A stretch of 64,000 nt of DNA, from the NCBI GenBank assembly GCA_037367405.1, contig JAZKJV010010133.1, positions 372,001 to 436,000 of the forward strand, read 5' to 3'. The DNA comes from Ottelia alismoides. Taxonomy: Eukaryota; Streptophyta; Magnoliopsida; Alismatales; Hydrocharitaceae. The position numbers and the translations under genes were made by a program. A model generated the notes under the pieces. That model worked only from the letters and a program-made list of their open reading frames with translations, was not told the DNA's origin and ran no database searches. The first letter of the stretch is position 1. Every line of letters starts with the position of its first letter. Below, one piece after another: positions 49,402 through 59,639 of this stretch.

Positions 49402-49690
49402 CTATCCAGGTTTATCACGGATGTCCAAATTAAACTCCTGGATAAGTAAAATCCATCGAAGAAGATGCACCTTCGTGTCCTTCTTCTCCATCAGGTATTG
49501 CAGTGCCGTGTGGTCGGTGAACACAATTACCTTGGATCCAATTAAGTGAGATCTGAACTTGTCCAAGGCAAACACTACCGCAAGCATTTCCTTTTCCGTA
49601 ATTGTATAGTTACGCTGAGCGGTGTCAAGCACTTTGCTTGCGTAGTGGATAGCGACCGGGACACCATCTCTTCTTTGTCCTAACACAGCC
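49402..49690 (-). pseudogene. Athila D RNase H, frameshifted relative to RT
   Basis: A one-base loss near 49688-49690, just after the TDASDHAVG motif, shifts the frame out of the RT frame. The RNase H core then reads [34 protein letters not shown] and [17 protein letters not shown] before a TAG at 49402. Acidic residues of the active site are present in TDAS, EKE and FTDH. Copy A (4098-4553) and copy C share the same motif order. Confidence 0.9.
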
Positions 49691-51191
49691 CAACAGCATG
49701 GTCGGAGGCATCCGTCATGATCTCAAAAGGTAGAGACCAATATGGGGCTTGTAGGATAGGTGCATCCATTGTCATTCCTTGCAATATCTTAAAGGCCTCA
49801 AGACATTTGTGATCAATAATAAACTCCATGTCTTTGCCTAGAAGCTCAGTTAGCGGTCGGGCAATCTTAGAAAAATCCTTAATGAATCTTCGATAAAATC
49901 CGACATGCCCGAGGAACGACCGCAACTGCTTGATGTTGGTTGGTGGTTGGAGTCGTCTGAACACATCCACCTTGGCAGGGTCAACCTCCATTCCTCTCTT
50001 GGAGATGAAGTGCCCCAACACAATGCCCCCTGTCACCATGAAGTGACTTTTCTCCCAGGAGAGCACTAGATTGACCTCACAACATCTTTTGAGGACTCGA
50101 TCTAGATTCCTAAGACAGGAATCGAAGGAATTGCCGTGAACCGAGAAGTCGTCCATGAAGACTTCCAGGAATTCGCCGACCATTTCGACGAATACAGCGA
50201 TCATGCACCTTTGGAAAGTACTTGAAGCATTGCATAACCCAAAGGGCATGCGCCTGAAAGCATAGGTACCAAAGGGGCATGTGAATGTGGTCTTTTCCTG
50301 GTCCTCTGGAGCTATGGCTACTTGATTGAAGCCCGAGAACCCATCCAAGAAACAGAAGAACTCTTTCCCCGCTAGTCTCTCTAGGATCTGATCAATAAAC
50401 GGCAGGGGGAAATGATCCTTCTTCGTCGCGACATTCAGGCGTCTGTAATCCACACAGACACGCCATGACGTGGGCACTCGCGTCACGATCTCCTCTCCAT
50501 CCTCGTTGATGGTCGTCTGAATTCCCGACATTTTCGGGACAACATGGATTGGGGCCACCCATTTAGATTCGGAGATTGGGTAAATGAAACCCGCGTTGCA
50601 CCATTTCTCTATCTCCTTCTTCATGACCTCTCGTAAATTTGGATTCAAATGACGTTGGAATTCACCAGAGGGTTCGGCTTCTTTCTCCAAGTAGATATGG
50701 TGCGAACACGGAGTGGGATTTATCCTGTGGAAATCGGAAATGCTCCAACCTATCGCCTTGTGGTTTTTCTCCTGGATCTCTAGCAAGTGAGATTCCTGCT
50801 CCTCGGTCAATCGTGAACTGATGATGACCGAATATTTCTTGTCCTGACCTATAAGGAAGGCGTATTTTAATGTTGTGGGAAAAGGTTTGAGCTTAGGAAT
50901 AATGTGATCGTCTAAGAAGTCTGGCTCAATCTGATCCGGTTCGGTGTTGGAAGTGGCTGGATCTTTCTGTGTGATAGCTGCCACCAAGTTGTTCGCCTCT
51001 GGAGTCGGATCGTCAAAGGTCTCCATACAATCGGCAAAAGCCTCGTCCGACTCGTCATCCTCATCTTCTGATTGTCCTAAAGAGGGAAGGACTGACAGGC
51101 CCAACTGGGCCTCTAAGTCATCGAAGATGTAGGGCGATGCAGGTTCAGAGCTGTACTCGTTCCTGAGGACCTTGCAAACTGACTCATGCAC
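49680..51191 (-). pseudogene. Athila D reverse transcriptase with upstream acidic linker
   Basis: 503 open codons on the minus strand. Codons 1-130 are a linker with an acidic run (EDEDDESDE at 42-50). RT spans about 180-470: WVAPIHVVPK (211-220), SWRVCVDYRRLN (242-253), FPLPFIDQ, FFCFLDGFSGFNQ (278-290), FTCPFGTYAFRRMPFGLCNA, and the catalytic FMDD at 345-348. The connection segment SFLGHVGFYRRF follows, then the start of RNase H (TDAS at 493-496). The first codon shown is GTG. The true upstream continuation is the protease frame, displaced by a one-base shift near 51196-51205. RT makes cDNA from genomic RNA. The core looks complete. Confidence 0.93.
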
Positions 51192-51195
51192 TCGT

Positions 51196-52398
51196 TCAGA
51201 GCTCTACATGATCGCAGTCTGCTTCGGTTGAAGAGTACTCGGTGCTGGATTCTGAATCCGGTCTCTGCCATCTTGTATGCTTCATATTAAGTTCCTCATC
51301 TCCGCCTGGAGTTTGGAAGTGGATCTTCCCGATCTTATAATCAAACAAGGCCCTTGCTGTTCTGAGGATGGGCCTGCCTAAGATGATCTGGGAGTCTCTC
51401 CAATTACGAGGGGTTTCCATATCCAGGACAGTGAAGTCCACCATGTATTCCTGCACCTCGACTTTGATCACAACATTGCTCAATTCTCCTTGGGACCTCT
51501 TAGTTGATTTATCAGCAAACTGTAGAAGGGCTCTAGATTTCCTAAGAGGTCCGAGATTAAGCCGCTCATAGAGGGCTACAGGCATTAAGTTGATTGAGGA
51601 ACCATTATCCAGGAGAGAGCGTGCAAACGCGATGTCATCAACATGACTCACTACATAGTGTGCACCCATGTCTCTTCGTTTCCTGGGAAACGAGTTCTTT
51701 ATTGCACAAGTCGTGGCTACTGAGAGAACGTGTTTCTTAACACGGCTTTTGGTCTTCCTGCTAACCCTAGTAGGTGTGCATCTCACCTTAAGGTATTTTT
51801 GGAATGCAAGGGTCATTTCCACGTACTTGTCAAAGGGGATTGTGTCCTTGATGTGTTTATTGCAGAACTCTGCCATCTCAGGGTCATCTTTTTGGAATTT
51901 TTTGATTTTCTTCTTTCCACCCTTGAGAGCTCGGGGGAAAGGGATTATTGACTCCAACTTATGTTCTGAAACTGAAATATTTTTATTAACTTCTGGAACT
52001 AAGTTCTGTACATGACTCGGACTCTGAAACGGACTCGAACTCTGACTCTGACTCTGACTGAAAGGAAAATGCTGAGGGAAAACCGGTGATGCTTCTTCCG
52101 CGACTTCTGGACGATCCTCCTTAGACGGAGGTGCGGGCTCCTCATCTGTTCCGTCGGACAATATGCTGATGCGGGACTGCTGCTTCGAGGACTCAGATGT
52201 CCTCTTATTCTGCCGGTGATGGTGGTGGTGATGCTCCTCTTCTTCCTCCAAGTTCTCCTCAAGTAGAGACTTGGCGGCTCCTTCCTTCTGTGCTCGTGCC
52301 CGATTAGGTATGGTCACGGTCCTTCCGCTCCCGAGGGACATATGATTTACATTATCGTACAAAAGGATCTCATGTTCAGATAAATAATTATCTGAATA
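51196..52398 (-). pseudogene. Athila D protease with low-complexity N-terminal linker
   Basis: Same frame as gag, after a TGA at 52399-52401. From the TTG at 52362 there are 388 codons. The linker (1-230) has an acidic run followed by six histidines (44-49), a Ser/Gln repeat (104-110) encoded by a tandem GACTCT repeat, and a Lys-rich stretch (150-156). The aspartic protease follows: FARSLLDNGSSINLMP (246-261) has DNG in place of the usual DTG or DSG, and IILGRPILRTARALFDY is the second hallmark. It would cut the polyprotein and is probably active as a dimer (family knowledge). A frameshift near 51200 separates it from RT. Confidence 0.88.
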
Positions 52399-53277
52399 TC
52401 ATACCTGATCTCGAGGTCGGTTCTGACCATAGTTTAAGCTGTTTAGGTTGGCCTGAACCTGTGTGGGAATTGGGGTCTTTGGCGCCATCTGTTGGTCCTG
52501 GGTACGATAGACACGATTCAAATCGGTTCTCATATCCAGATAGTCGTTCTGCATTTGTTGGATCCTATCAGACAGGGTCTGGATCGCCAAGGTGAGGGAC
52601 TCCAATTCGGTGGGTTGGGCTGCCTGATTTGCAGACGAGGTTCTATATTGGCCCTGCTGGCCATGCCGATACTGCTGCTGATGGTGGGACCGTGCTGGGC
52701 CCTGCTGATATGTGAGATGCTGCTGCTGGTGCCGATGAGGCTGGTACCCTTGTTCGGACATGGACTGAAAGCGCGGTGCGGGGACAGAGCTGTTTCCTTG
52801 GTAAGCTGGGGAAGGTTGGTGAGGCTGACCATTCCCCATCCCCGACTGTCTACTGACGGGGTCACGGTTGTACCATAGCCCGTTGGTCTCGAACAACTGC
52901 GGAGGCTCCTCATATCCGGTCTCCACTTGTGGGGGCGCATGCTGGTCCTGCTGGGTGTAAGTCTGATCCTCCACCCAGCCACTCTGAGGCCCCGGTGCCT
53001 GTTCCTGTGCAAGATGGACTCGATGTACAGGTGCAGAGGGTGCAGAAGGGGCAGGTAGCTTCATCTTAGCTACCTTCTCAGTAAGTTCCTCCACTTGCTT
53101 CGGTAGACGTGAGAGAGACTCAAGGTCAGTGACCCTCTTGTGGATCTGCTCGACCATGGTTAACTTATCAGCAATCATCCCCATGTTGGGGATGAGGTCC
53201 TCGGTCAGATCCGCTACAGTCCTTCGGGTTGTCTCGTTGGATATGATTGAGGGAGACAACGTATACGCCCTGGTGGC
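52399..53277 (-). pseudogene. Athila D gag, C-terminal half (Gln/His-rich)
   Basis: In frame with the upstream half and separated only by the TAG at 53278-53280. It has 286 open codons from a TTG at 53259. The first 70 residues look like a coiled coil (DLTEDLIPNMGMIADKLTM; LPKQVEELTEKVAKMKL). The middle (about 80-212) is rich in Gln, His, Pro and Tyr, with no CCHC zinc knuckle. A second helical stretch (ELESLTLAIQTLSDRIQQMQ) follows at about 218-237. It would contribute to assembly and RNA binding of the virus-like particle (inferred). It stops at a TGA before the protease linker. Confidence 0.85.
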
Positions 53278-54291
53278 CTACGACCTGCCGGTTTCTGCCA
53301 TCTGCTCCAGGATCTTCCATACGACATGCTCGTTCTTGTTCAGATAGCTTCCTCCACAGGCGACACTGACTAACCCCTGCATCTCCGGGGTTAGACCACA
53401 AAACAAGGTCTGGACTAAGATCGCCTTAAAAATGCCATGGCAGGGGCATTTATGCACTAAGTCGTTGAACCTATCCCAAACATCATGGAAAGGTTCACTA
53501 GGTCCTTGGGAGAAACTTGCGATCTTCGTTCTCATTTGGTTAGTCCTACTGAGAGGGTAGAACTTTTTCAGGAAGAGGTCCTTGAACTGCATCCAGGTTG
53601 TACATATCACCCCTAGTTTTTTTAGCCAATGCGCTGCCTTATCTCCTAAGGCAAATGGGGTGGCCTTCAGTCTAATGTAATCTTGGCCAACATTGGGATG
53701 GCTAAGATTGTTGCAAACCAGCTCGAAGTCTCGGAGGAAGGTATACGGTTCTTCATCGGCATTCCCATTGAACTTCGGTAGCAGGCTAAGGAAGTGGGGC
53801 TTCTGCTCAAATGCTTCGGCAGGAACCGTTGGGGTCAACCAATTCTGTATCTCATTTTCCGCTGGGTTGTAGGTATTGACCATTGGTCGATCGATTCCTC
53901 CTGCTACTATGATTTGTCCCATCCTAGCTGTGAGATCTGCATTTCTTTGTTTGGCTTCAGCAAGGCGATTAAGAATCTGTCGTAGTTGCTCCTCATCTGG
54001 TGGTGGCTGCTTAGGTGGCATTTTGTCCTCTATTCCTGGGTGTGAAATAAGATCGGTGCCAGAGGACAAATCAAGGAAGGGATTACCGAGGCGATGGTTT
54101 TCCTCGGTAAACTCGGAGGAGAGGAAAGGGTTGGTTTGAGAGTAATCACCCTGGGTATGAGAGAATCGGGACTCAAGAGGGTCATGAGTCCTGGGTGGTC
54201 CAAGGTGCGCTTGGGCCGATGAAGAGGAGTTTCGTGGGGGGCTCATAGAGAGATCGGTAAATAAAGAGTCGAGATCCCCCCAGTCACTCAT
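53278..54291 (-). pseudogene. Athila D gag, N-terminal half with conserved gag domain
   Basis: Structural protein of the virus-like particle. The ATG at 54291 (MSDWGDLDSLFTDLSM) is preferred over upstream GTG/TTG codons; 337 codons to the TAG at 53278. Ser- and Pro-rich N-terminus with NPF motifs, then a helix (EEQLRQILNRLAEAKQRN). The conserved retrotransposon gag core covers about residues 180-312: EEPYTFLRDFELVCNNL, AHWLKKLG, WMQFKDLFLKKFYPLSRT, FHDVWDRFNDLVHKCPCHGI and VQTLFCGL. These motifs are typical of Athila gag. The TAG may come from CAG by C-to-T change (inference). Confidence 0.92.
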
Positions 54292-55652
54292 CTTGATTTC
54301 GCGAGAAGAAGATAGGATTTTACTCCTACCTGATGTAAACAAATCAATCCAAGACCCTGGGTTCACACTCAACACAGTGAAGGACCCGAAACCGAGTCCA
54401 ATTAATCTTGTAGATTTTAAGTGTGATTTTCAATCAAGATAGCAAGGATTACGCGGCCTATAGGGAAGTCAGCTCAGAGCTGGATGCGTCTTCCCTGTTT
54501 AACATGTCGCCTAAGATACTGCCGGTCCTTCCTTTCTTCGCTCCTATCCCAAGTCGATGGATTCAAAGACCACGCCCCTATCTACCTGCAAGCAGGCGGA
54601 GGCTGACAAGGCCGGAACTTCACCCCGGGGGGTTACTGGCAGCTTGTCGCAATGTACCGCAATTTCGCCCCTATCTACCTGAGACAGGCGGAGGCTACTT
54701 GGTACTAGTCAGTGAATCTGAAATTATTTGACTTGTGATATTTGCTAGGATTAGTCGGAACATGATATGGAAGGCGGGGATTTGGGCTCTGCCTTAAGGT
54801 GTTGACACACACTCAAGTACCCTCACTCAGCCTGAAAACAAGGCCGGGGATTAATATCCCGCAAACAATTTTCCAATTTTATTGACTTTTTTGATCAATA
54901 GTGTTTAGCAGTCCCGGTTTTAAGTTTAGTTCTCACTAATTTAATCCAACCACATCGCATGCCAATCGTTCCGTCCCAATTTCCATTTAAGTAAATGTGA
55001 AAATCAGAGGGGGAAATCGAGAAAAGCCGAATAAAGATAAAAACAATGATGCTATGCTGAGTTCAGGAGACTTACAGTGATCCCTTCGCTTTTTATGCAG
55101 GATGCAAAACAGAATTGAAAACTTTTTATGATAAATGCAAATGCAAGCGATAAAAGTCGCTCCTAGACAAGCAGTTCTGTTAGCGAATGAAGAACAGTTT
55201 GAGTTGGCTAAGTCATGCGGTCTAAGTGCATCTTTTAAGTGATTTGTGTGGTCCTAAAAATTACGAGCACAAGCAATTCCTAGATTGGCTCAGAGAGCCG
55301 CTAGTGCAAGCTAAGTTACCATTCACCCACACAGCACACGGGGACACAGTTTCACTATATTTACACGCGCGAGAACCCAAACAGGAACCACTGGAAATAA
55401 TGCGAAAAAAAATAAAAAAATTGAAAATACAGATTCTCTCAATTCACTTAATAAATTCAAATGCTAGATCATCGAAGTGTCTTCGACTCCTCGCGTTCCT
55501 CGCACAAAAACAAATTGAGGTTAGAGAGTAACAAAAAAAATAATGCAAAGAATAAAGAGAGAAAATATTCACAAGAAAACTAGGGGTCAGACTACCCGGG
55601 GATAGAAAATCAAACAATCAGAATTTCACTGCAAATTAACCTAAGCCGTTCC
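54292..55652 (-). other. Athila D leader between primer site and gag
   Basis: About 1.36 kb without a long frame on the minus strand. It contains two near-copies of a CG-rich inverted repeat, at 54574-54604 and 54667-54696, each with CCCCTATCTACCTG and CAGGCGGAGGCT. Open frames on the plus strand (54423-54731, 55226-55531) are not supported by any motif. Confidence 0.75.
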
Positions 55653-55670
55653 TCCTCGGCAACGACGCCA
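55653..55670 (-). other. Primer binding site of Athila D (tRNA-Asp)
   Basis: On the minus strand TGGCGTCGTTGCCGAGGA matches the 3' end complement of plant tRNA-Asp at 16 of 18 bases. Three bases separate it from the LTR end at 55674. Confidence 0.92.
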
Positions 55671-55673
55671 TTT

Positions 55674-58600
55674 TGATAAGCCTCCCGCTACCCTTGTTAA
55701 TTCAGGCAAATTAATGTCCAAATTATTTGTCAATGTTCGTTGCAGTCGGATAACGAGAGGGAATATCAAAAACCACTTTTACTTTAATTAATTCAATTTC
55801 AAGTGGCAAATTTTTTTACTTGATGAAGTCCAAGGTCGAACTCAGGGAGGCATCTGTCTCCTTAGGTTGATTTTTAGCAAATTCCAAGTGTGTGATTTTC
55901 GAGGAATATTTTTTTGGTCCTTTTTCTATTTTTTATGCAAGACACATGCAACAATCAAGCCAATTTAGAACTTAAATCAGAAATGTAATCAAATAAAGTC
56001 CAAAAATTATGAAAATTGGCCAGATGATGAAATATGGTGGAATTAAGACATCCCTAATTTTTTTGGAATTTTCTGACACTAGATGAATTTACTGTGAATT
56101 TAAAATGAATGCAAGGTGATTTTCACTAATTTAATTTCAATAAATATCAAATCACAAAATTTTAAGGAAATAAAATTATCCTAGATAGATCTAATGATGA
56201 GGAATCTAGGAAAATTGTCCAACCTTAATTTTAATGTGAGATGGACCTATTAAAAATAAACTAAGGAAATCACCAATTAATTTATTTAGGCCTCAAAATG
56301 CATGCAAATGAGATGAAATTTTTATGCAATGTTAAATTAATTATCATAGAGCTACTGTGATTTTTTGGGAATTTTTTGGAGTTACAGAGAATTAACTATT
56401 AATTAAAAGGTCCAATTGGGCAAAATATCACAGAAATATACCAATTAATTAATTTAAAATTCTACTGAAACCACAAAAATATGACAATGTCATAACAGAT
56501 AAAGGACAAGTTACACTACAACATGCAATTTTTGGAATTTAAAAATGATGAAAGATGACACCTAGATATGCATGCAAAGACAATAGTGTAACTACAATAC
56601 AGAGAATAAAAATTACATAAAAAATAAATATGCTGACAGGGACCTGAATGCAATTACCTATAATGAAGGGGGGTGGAATGAAATTTACCCAGGCGCACAT
56701 GCTGCTCACGTGGGGTGCCTTAGGCTCGGGTGACGTCGGTGGCTCGGTACGAGGCTCGAGCGCCCTGGAGGTTCGGCTGAGGCTCGGAGTAGCTTCGGGT
56801 GGTCCGATCCTAGAGGTCGGGGAAGAGGCTCGGACCCGTCGAAGTGGTTGTCTAGGGACCGTTGGATCTAGATGGATCCAACGGTGATGTGCTGCTCCGG
56901 TGATTGGACATGTGGCTCGCTCCTGTCCATGGGATCACTGTTGATCCCACGGCTGTCTGCTGCTCTAGATGATGGGTAACGTGGATGGCTAGGGACCGTT
57001 CGATCAAGATGATCGAACGGTGGCTGGAGCTTCATCCTCAACGGTCCTCCGCCACCTGCGGAGGAGTTGGTGGGGCTCCGGCGAAGGGGGCTTTGCTCCG
57101 CCTGATCCTCCTGGCGTCGTTGAAGCTCGATGGCAACTCTGAAGTAGCTCGGAAGGTTCGCGGCAGAGCGGCGAAGGATCAGGAGGTCTCAGGAGCGGAG
57201 GAGGCGCGCTGGAGGCCGCTGGCAATGAAGCTTGAAAGTAGCTCCGATGAGCTTCCGACCAGTAAAGGATTAAGCATCTGCAAGGGGTTAGCGATAGCCG
57301 AAGCACGTGGGGCTATGCGTGGAGAGGCGGGAGCCGAACGGCGAGGCCTATGGCGGCACACGGGTGGTCCGACGATGGTGCTCCGCCCAAGTGGCGGAGC
57401 TAGAGTCGATGGAAGGTGGAATGCATCGTCGGAGGGTGTGGAGTATGGCGCGAAGATCAGAGCTCCGTCGCGGAGCTCGGAGAGGTGAAAGTGAAGCGAG
57501 AGGATGAAGGCGGAAGGCGAATAAATTGGGAGAAATCAAAGGGAAAATTAAGACGAAGATCAAAGGAAGTTGGTGGAGGTTACCTGGGGATTGGATCTCG
57601 GTCTCGAGTTCCAGGTCGTCACTCGAAGGGGTTGTAGGGCCCTGAGCTCAAGCAACTTCGCGGAGGAGGGGTTGCATCACGGCGATGGCGCTGTGGATCT
57701 CGCCGGAGAAGAAGGTTGTCTTCGCTCAAGGAGACTCTCAATTTCTGTCACCAATTGATGGTTCCGAGCTCTAGGTTCCTCTCTAGGGTGGCGGATGGGC
57801 GTGATGGTGGCCGGAGGGCGAGTATTTAAAGGATGAAGTCGATGGGTTGAGTTGCTGGAAGGTGGTGTTCGAGGTCGTAGTGGAGCGACTCTGGTGGGAG
57901 TCGTAGGGAGTGAGGTGGCTGGCGTGGATGAGGGGAGAGTGGTGAAGGTCGTGGCGGTGTTGGCAGTCGACGAGGGTGGCTGGAGTGCGGCCGAGAATAG
58001 AAAGGGGCAACCCCCTCACGCAAGGCTGAGAACGTGGGAGAGAGGGGCGCCAGAGGTGGAAGACAAAGTCCTCACCGTTGGATCTTGTGATCCAGCGGCG
58101 GAGAAGAAGGCGGGATGGAGCGGGTATGATTAGATCTGGGGCGCGTTATCTAAGGGCTATAGAGCGACCAAGTGGCACGTCGTGGGAGCGGCGCTGGCGA
58201 ATGGTTGGGATCGAAGATGGCTGTTTGATCGGGCGGTTGAGATTTGGTGTGGAGATAACGGCTAAGATGGGAGGCTTTTAAGGTGATTGGAAGGAGCAAG
58301 ATGTGCCACGTGGAGGATTGTGGTGAAGACTCTAATGGATGGCCCAGATCTGTGGCGGGACGTGATCGAACGGTGATGGATAAAGGCGCACGTGGAGTGA
58401 GCTGGGCCGTTGGATTCAAAGCGAAATCCAACGGCTGAGAGCAGGGGCGGCTAGGGCAAGGGGAGCGGGCCGCGTGGCGCAACCAGAGGGCGCCACGTGG
58501 CCAGCTGTGAGTGGCTGAGAAGATAAATGAGTGTAGAGAGAGAAGGAGGCCGAATTTGGAAAAACTTAAAACATGAAAGTTGTAGATCTTGATGAGATCT

Positions 58601-59114
58601 ACAAGTTTCATGTTGACCAAAGATGGAGACGAGGTCAACTATGATACAAAAAATACAAATATACAAATATATAGTATACATAGAGGCCCAAAAACCCAAC
58701 TTCTTCCTATGAGCTCCAAATTGGATGAAATTAGTCTCATTTTAATGGTCTTTTAATGTGTAATAAACTGAAGGTGAGTAGACTATTTTGGAGTTGGTAC
58801 AAGGGAATTATGGGCTTTTTATGAATTAGGGCTTCTAGGTCTTTATTGGATATTTTACAAAGGAGATCTTGGATTTTCTTCCTCACATTATTAACTAATG
58901 GTGTATATAATATAAGGGAGGTATTATTTTATAGGTGAATATTTTACAAGTGATCTTGGCTTCTTATTTAATGCAAAATGTGAATGCTAAAATGTTGATT
59001 TTATGAGCGCATGTATGAATGCTAATTATGTATTATAAAGGGAAATATGCATCTATTTACTCGGGAACAAGCTTCTATTTTCAACTTTTAGAGTGATGAG
59101 TCACAGATTCATCA
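55674..59114 (-). repeat. Athila D 5' LTR, 3441 bp
   Basis: Minus-strand LTR from 59114 (TGATGAATCTG) to 55674 (ending CTTATCA). GC-rich portion 56640-58540 with a TATA-like TTAAAAG near 58274-58281, in the same relative place as the TATA boxes of A and C. Perfect inverted repeats at 56858-56885 and 56995-57021. It aligns with 42551-46041 throughout. The paired open frames (for example 56985-57488) repeat those of the other LTR on both strands and reflect shared DNA. Confidence 0.95.
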
Positions 59115-59119
59115 CTATG
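59115..59119 (+). repeat. Target-site duplication of Athila D, right copy (CTATG)
   Basis: Matches 42546-42550. Athila C resumes here. Confidence 0.92.
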
Positions 59120-59639
59120 TCCTCATAGATCAGAGAGAAAAAGAGAAGGCATAACTCGTACTGAGTATAGAAAAGTCTAAATAATAAACAAATGAACGGA
59201 GAAATAAATTAATGAGAAGTCAACCGTCCCCACTATACTTAGGATCAAATAATCCTAAGTATAGCAGATTGTACACAAGGTAGGGAGGATCAAGTGTGGT
59301 AATGAGGAAATCACAACTCTGACTGTCTCGCCCTGTAAATAGGGTAAGATATTTCTAAGTAAAGACAAGAAGAGGAGATAGTAGAGAGGATGAAAGAATA
59401 AACGAACTCTGGGTGCACACCCCCCCATACTTAGGACAAAGTACGAGCTAAGTATTGAAGTCTGACAAAAAGGTGTGATATACACACAAAATTTTGTTTG
59501 TTAGATAACAAAAGCTGAAAATGCAAAGAAGAAAAGAAGAAATATTAAAGCTTAAAGGAAAAGTTTGAGTGACATTATCTGCATCTTGTGATGTCGGTAC
59601 TGTTGTGAATGTTCCTCCAATGCATAGTACTTAAATAGA
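59120..59639 (-). repeat. Hairpin-array region of Athila C
   Basis: Hairpin at 59233-59264 with perfect 13-bp arms (CTATACTTAGGAT and complement) and loop CAAATA. A degraded one lies near 59331 and an imperfect one at about 59427-59457, giving spacing near 95 bp. The start of the block pairs with the CCCTATACTTAGC motif at 42528, across the Athila D insertion. The remainder is noncoding. Confidence 0.82.

Larger units (their letters stand above)
42551..59114 (-). mobile_element. Athila D: complete Athila-type Ty3/gypsy retrotransposon, 16,564 bp
   Basis: On the minus strand: 5' LTR 59114-55674, primer site 55670-55653, leader, gag, PR, RT, RNase H, IN, hairpin array, noncoding region, PPT, 3' LTR 46041-42551, flanked by CTATG. 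Gag through RT lies in one orientation and is nearly continuous. It is broken by five in-frame stops and two single-base frameshifts, so it is not autonomous as read. All catalytic motifs remain: DNG in protease, FMDD in RT, the RNase H Asp and D,D-35-E in integrase. The LTRs look about 95% alike by eye, making this the youngest Athila here. Confidence 0.95.

Noticed and set aside
53278..53280. TAG in gag as a programmed readthrough site
   Set aside because: It falls inside gag, not at a gag-pol boundary, and other stops of the same kind follow. A plain nonsense mutation is simpler.
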